From positions 3,039 to 10,978 of the forward strand of contig CAJOJC010000064.1 of assembly GCA_905234775.1 (NCBI GenBank): 7,940 nt of DNA, read 5' to 3'. Source of the stretch: an uncultured Bacteroidales bacterium. Lineage in GTDB: Bacteria; Bacteroidota; Bacteroidia; Bacteroidales; UBA932. The notes beneath the pieces are model-generated. The model was not told the origin of the DNA. It saw nothing but the letters and a program-made list of their open reading frames with translations, and did not search any database. The number at the start of each line of letters is the position of its first letter. Within the stretch, counting starts at the first letter, position 1. Of the stretch, positions 4,563-7,940 are shown piece by piece. The translations under genes were made by a program, and so were the position numbers.

Positions 4563-6470
4563 ATGAAAAAGATTCTCCTAGCCATCTTTATGCTGCTCAC
4601 GTTATGTGCGTGGGCAGCTCCCGTTACAGACAAGAACAATCCGCTCGGAATAGACAATACTTGTTATGTTCTGTATCAGGAAGTGGAGAAGCAACTGGGA
4701 AAGGAAGGCTTCAGCGCTACAGCTGATTTGTTCCTTCAGGCCGCTATTACTAAAAAAGATGACAAAGCTCAGGTTATCTATTATGTAGAGCAGCTGAAGA
4801 ACTTGATAGCCCGCCCCAAGTCGGAAGACAATGACGCGAGCGTCGACGAAGCCCGCGAGCGCCTGAAGCAGGTTGCGAGGGAGAAGAAGCAATCCTACTA
4901 TTTCTATTATTCGTATCAGCTCTCCCAGGAATATTTTTCCAAGCACGGCGAAGCCTACAGAGCCCTTCAGCTCCTGCAGGAAATGCAGAACCATGCCCTT
5001 AACGAGGGCGATGCCTACGGAGTCTGGACCAGCTCGAAGTATCTGGCAGACATCTACATCCGCCACAACGACTACGTAAGCGCCAAGCCCCACCTCCTTC
5101 AGGCTATCAAGCTCTACAACACTACTTCGGACGAATCTATCCGTCGCGAGTCCCCTACCCGCCTGTATTGCGACCTGGCAGATACCTACCCAATCGCCTC
5201 AGACTCGGTAAGAATAAACATCAATCTTGCGCGCAAAAACGCCAAATTCCACCTCGACTCCCTGCGTTGTTCCTACTACGACCTCCGCATCGCCGCCCTT
5301 GACAACGATATGGAGAAATACATGCAGCTTCGCGATATCTGCAAGAACGACCCTCAATTCCCTACTATTACCCGAAATTCGAGGATGTTCTTCTCCCTTA
5401 TCGATGCATGCCGCGACGGCTCAATCATCGAGCGTGAGGAGGAGATCTATCAGCTCGCTACAGTCCGCGAGATGAAGGTAATCGCCAATCTCTGCGAGAA
5501 CTGGGGCTACAAAGAGTTCGCATTCAACGTTGAGAAGAAGCTGGTCAACCTGATGGAGGCCCTTATCTCCGACACCAACCTCTCCCGTATCACCGAACTC
5601 GACGTGACGATGGGAAAAGCCGCCCTCAATGCGGAACTGGTCTATAAGGAGCAGCAGCTCTCACGAGTCTCCAGACTTGTTTCTCTCCTTCTGGCTATCG
5701 TCTTGTTCGTCACTGCCCTGCTCTCGCTCATCCACATCCGCCAGCTCAAGAAAGCGAACCAGCAGGTAGTTCTAGCCAATGCCGCAAAAACCCGCTTCGT
5801 CCAGAATATGAGCCACGAAGTCCGTACTCCGCTGAACGCCATCGTTGGTTTTTCGCAGCTTCTCGCCCTGCCGGACGGAAGCCTTACACCGGAAGAAAAA
5901 GAAGAATTCTCCGGCCACATAGTCAACAACACGAAGATGCTGACCATGCTCCTCGACGACATCCTCAACGCTTCGTCAATGGACAAGGGCGAGTATAGAA
6001 TCACCTACGAAGAGGGCGAGAAGGACTTTATGTGTCTGGCCGCCATCTCCAGCGCCGAACACCGCCTGCAGCCGGGAGTTAAGATGTACTACGCTCCGGA
6101 AGAGGCCGAACCGCTTACCTTCAGGACCGACCCCAGGCGCGTTCAGCAGATCCTGATCAACCTCCTTACCAACTCCTGCAAACACACTACCCAAGGAGAA
6201 ATAAAGTTGTCCAGCTCGCTCAGCGAGAACCCTGGCTTCGTTACCTTCTCAGTAACTGATACCGGCCCGGGCGTCCCCGCCGATCAGGCCGAAAAGATAT
6301 TCGAGCGCTTCACAAAACTCAACGAATTCGTTCAGGGAACCGGTCTCGGTCTCAGCATTTGCCGCGACATAGCGACCAGGATGGGAGCCAAAGTCCTTCT
6401 GGACACAAAGCACCCCGGCCCCGGAGCACGCTTCGTTTTTATTGTTCCTATTACCCCTGAAGAAAAATGA
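4563..6470 (+). CDS. Sensor histidine kinase with periplasmic TPR-like domain
   Basis: A 635-residue membrane kinase. The start ATG at 4563 is chosen because it begins a clean signal peptide (MKKILLAIFMLLTLCAWA). Residues ~20-370 form a helical, TPR-like periplasmic sensor, clearest near 152-186 (YGVW...LADIYIRHNDY). One membrane helix spans ~372-392. The cytoplasmic part has the HisKA H-box NMSHEVRTPLN with phosphorylatable His418, the N-box with Asn533 and Asn537, the G1 box DTGPG at 566-570, IFERF, and the G2 box GTGLG at 592-596. All catalytic motifs are intact. There is no receiver or Hpt domain, so phosphate should pass to a separate regulator; the response regulator two genes downstream is the obvious partner. 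It lies 7 nt after the fimbrillin-like gene and overlaps the next gene by 4 nt. The signal is unknown. Confidence 0.93.
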   Translation: MKKILLAIFMLLTLCAWAAPVTDKNNPLGIDNTCYVLYQEVEKQLGKEGFSATADLFLQAAITKKDDKAQVIYYVEQLKNLIARPKSEDNDASVDEARERLKQVAREKKQSYYFYYSYQLSQEYFSKHGEAYRALQLLQEMQNHALNEGDAYGVWTSSKYLADIYIRHNDYVSAKPHLLQAIKLYNTTSDESIRRESPTRLYCDLADTYPIASDSVRININLARKNAKFHLDSLRCSYYDLRIAALDNDMEKYMQLRDICKNDPQFPTITRNSRMFFSLIDACRDGSIIEREEEIYQLATVREMKVIANLCENWGYKEFAFNVEKKLVNLMEALISDTNLSRITELDVTMGKAALNAELVYKEQQLSRVSRLVSLLLAIVLFVTALLSLIHIRQLKKANQQVVLANAAKTRFVQNMSHEVRTPLNAIVGFSQLLALPDGSLTPEEKEEFSGHIVNNTKMLTMLLDDILNASSMDKGEYRITYEEGEKDFMCLAAISSAEHRLQPGVKMYYAPEEAEPLTFRTDPRRVQQILINLLTNSCKHTTQGEIKLSSSLSENPGFVTFSVTDTGPGVPADQAEKIFERFTKLNEFVQGTGLGLSICRDIATRMGAKVLLDTKHPGPGARFVFIVPITPEEK

Positions 6471-7672
6471 AACGCCTAGTTTCCATCGCCTTGATTTTCT
6501 GCTCAGCGCTGTTTACAGCGTTTGCGCAGAATAACCCATACAGCATAGACGACACCTGCTACGAATACTTCAAGATGGCAGACAAGCTTGTCTCTGAGAC
6601 CGACACGGATGCTTTCGAGATAGCCAACAATGCGCTTTTGAAAAGAGCTCAGGAAGTTGGGGACGAGAAAGCCCGTACGATCTTCTATGTTGAAAAGCTC
6701 AAGCGTACCATACGTTTTGCACGCATGGAGGAAGACCTCCAGGTGGGAAATGAGAAGGTAGAAAAGCAGCGTCGGGAGACCCAACAGGTTGCGCGGGAGA
6801 CAGGATACCTTCAATATTTCTACTACGCACAGACTATGACTCAGACCTACTATATGAATACCCGTCAGGAAATCCATGCCATGTCTCTTCTCCGGGAGAT
6901 GATGGACATCGCAACCCGGGAACAGAACGAGTACGGTCTTTGGCAGAGCAACATCTACATCGCAGTCCTCTACCAGCGTCAGAACGATATAATCAACGCC
7001 CGTGAACATGCCCGCACCGCTATCGAGATCTATGACAACTCTTCTGACCCCACCATCCGCAGACAGAGTATCACCCACCAGTGTTGCGATCTTGCAGACT
7101 ACTACCAGGAGTTCCCCGACTCCGCATTGTTCTTTCTGAAAAAAGCCGAGGAATCTTCCCTGACCCACAGAGACACAGTCCGTTTCCGCTACTATAAAGC
7201 GCTGTTCGCCGCCCTTGATAAAGACAAGGATCCCTATGCCAAACACCGTAATTACTGCCTTGAAGACCGGTTCCTGGACAACAATGTCCAAGGTGCCGAT
7301 AAGGTATTCTCCTGCGTGGACGCTATTTTAGATCATGCCTCTCTGGACACTGTTACCCAGTACGCTATTAAAATCGTATCGCGCCCGAGCATGCTCTTCA
7401 TCAGGAATCTCGCCCTCGCCTACAACCGCGAAGATGTTGCAGTATGGATGGGCTCACTCATAATTGCAACCCTCTATGGAGACATCAGCGCCCTGAATGA
7501 CGTCAAGACGGAGGAGATGTCTGCGATAATGCACGACAGCCGCCTGGACCTTCAGATCGAGAGACAGAGAATGCAGCTTCTCGAGCTTTGGATTGCAATC
7601 GTCGTGATGACTGTTGCCCTTCTGGCTCTATTGATATACATTGCTACAAAAAAGAACAAGAATAAACAATGA
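6467..7672 (+). CDS. Kinase-less paralogue of the TPR-like sensor
   Basis: A 401-residue protein with a signal peptide (residues 1-20, ending AFA), a ~350-residue helical TPR-like periplasmic domain, one C-terminal membrane helix (~374-393) and a seven-residue basic tail. It aligns with the sensor half of the upstream kinase along its whole length: NNP..ID.TCY near the start, YVE.LK, QVARE, then residues 156-213 against kinase residues 152-209 with 28 of 58 identical without gaps (counted by eye). It stops just where the kinase would begin, with no H-box or ATP-binding motif, and is followed at once by another gene, so this is not a frameshift of a longer kinase. Both junctions are ATGA overlaps, implying coupled translation. 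It may act as an accessory co-sensor or antagonist of the kinase. Homology is clear; role is inferred. Confidence 0.85.
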   Translation: MKRLVSIALIFCSALFTAFAQNNPYSIDDTCYEYFKMADKLVSETDTDAFEIANNALLKRAQEVGDEKARTIFYVEKLKRTIRFARMEEDLQVGNEKVEKQRRETQQVARETGYLQYFYYAQTMTQTYYMNTRQEIHAMSLLREMMDIATREQNEYGLWQSNIYIAVLYQRQNDIINAREHARTAIEIYDNSSDPTIRRQSITHQCCDLADYYQEFPDSALFFLKKAEESSLTHRDTVRFRYYKALFAALDKDKDPYAKHRNYCLEDRFLDNNVQGADKVFSCVDAILDHASLDTVTQYAIKIVSRPSMLFIRNLALAYNREDVAVWMGSLIIATLYGDISALNDVKTEEMSAIMHDSRLDLQIERQRMQLLELWIAIVVMTVALLALLIYIATKKNKNKQ

Positions 7673-7940
7673 CCCCTCTTTACGCTCAGGACCACGACTA
7701 CTCTAAGTACAATGTACTCGCCGTGGACGATATTCCCCTGAACCTCCTGCTTGTGCAGAAAATGCTCGGACGCTTCAACTTCGAAATGCGTACTGCAGCC
7801 AACGGCCAGCAGGCCCTGGATGCGGTGGCTGCAAAAAAGCCGGACCTTATCCTGCTCGACCTCATGATGCCGGGAATCGACGGATTCGAAGTGCTTCGCC
7901 GTCTCAAGGAGAACCCCGACACTGCCGACATAAGAGTGGT
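7669..7940 (+). CDS. Response regulator, receiver domain (3' end outside window)
   Basis: An open frame starting at ATG 7669, overlapping the previous stop by 4 nt, runs off the window after 90 codons. It begins with about 13 polar residues, then a receiver domain: NVLAVDDIPLN with the acidic pair Asp20-Asp21, an AANGQQAL helix start, and LILLDLMMPGIDG with the phosphoacceptor Asp64. The conserved Thr/Ser and Lys of the receiver and any output domain lie beyond position 7940. Being coupled to the kinase-less sensor and two genes from the non-hybrid histidine kinase, it is the probable recipient of that kinase's phosphate. Whether it carries a DNA-binding, enzymatic or further histidine-kinase output cannot be seen. 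Confidence 0.9.
   Translation, partial: MTPLYAQDHDYSKYNVLAVDDIPLNLLLVQKMLGRFNFEMRTAANGQQALDAVAAKKPDLILLDLMMPGIDGFEVLRRLKENPDTADIRV

Noticed and set aside
3743..4657. 304-codon minus-strand frame opposite the fimbrillin-like gene
   Set aside because: Antisense shadow; no domain pattern, while the plus frame has a signal peptide and family motifs.
6503..7291. 262-codon minus-strand frame opposite the kinase-less sensor
   Set aside because: Antisense shadow; the plus frame has a signal peptide, clear homology to the upstream sensor and ATGA junctions.

Overview
The window looks like chromosomal DNA from a Bacteroidota bacterium, most likely Bacteroidales. Both promoters I can see carry the TAnnTTTG -7 element of that phylum. 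Genes start without Shine-Dalgarno sequences. The protein content also fits: a fimbrillin-family lipoprotein, a head-GIN (DUF2807) lipoprotein, and a periplasmic-TPR histidine kinase. I cannot name a species from sequence alone.

Layout. Positions 1 to about 660 hold no credible gene; instead there is a run of inverted repeats, including two near-identical hairpin units 51 bp apart. Positions 665-3343 are a compact minus-strand operon of four genes, read right to left: ABC transporter ATPase, six-helix membrane protein, YtrA-type GntR repressor, and head-GIN lipoprotein. Junctions are 8-nt overlap, 6-nt gap and 4-nt overlap. Positions 3344-3472 form a divergent promoter region. It has a good promoter for the minus operon, a 22-bp dyad placed where that transcript should start (a likely site for the operon's own GntR protein), and a perfect -7 element for the plus-strand genes.

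Positions 3473-7940 are a plus-strand operon: fimbrillin-family surface lipoprotein (TTG start), hybrid-free histidine kinase with a periplasmic TPR-like sensor, a tandem paralogue of that sensor which keeps signal peptide, sensor and membrane helix but has no kinase, and a response regulator cut off by the window end. The last three genes are joined by ATGA overlaps.

How the parts may work together (inference). The left operon looks like an autoregulated envelope ABC system with an accessory lipoprotein. The right operon looks like a signalling unit in which a surface or outer-membrane fimbrillin-like protein and two related periplasmic sensor proteins, only one of them a kinase, feed a shared response regulator. 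The kinase-less sensor paralogue placed between kinase and regulator is the most unusual feature of the window.
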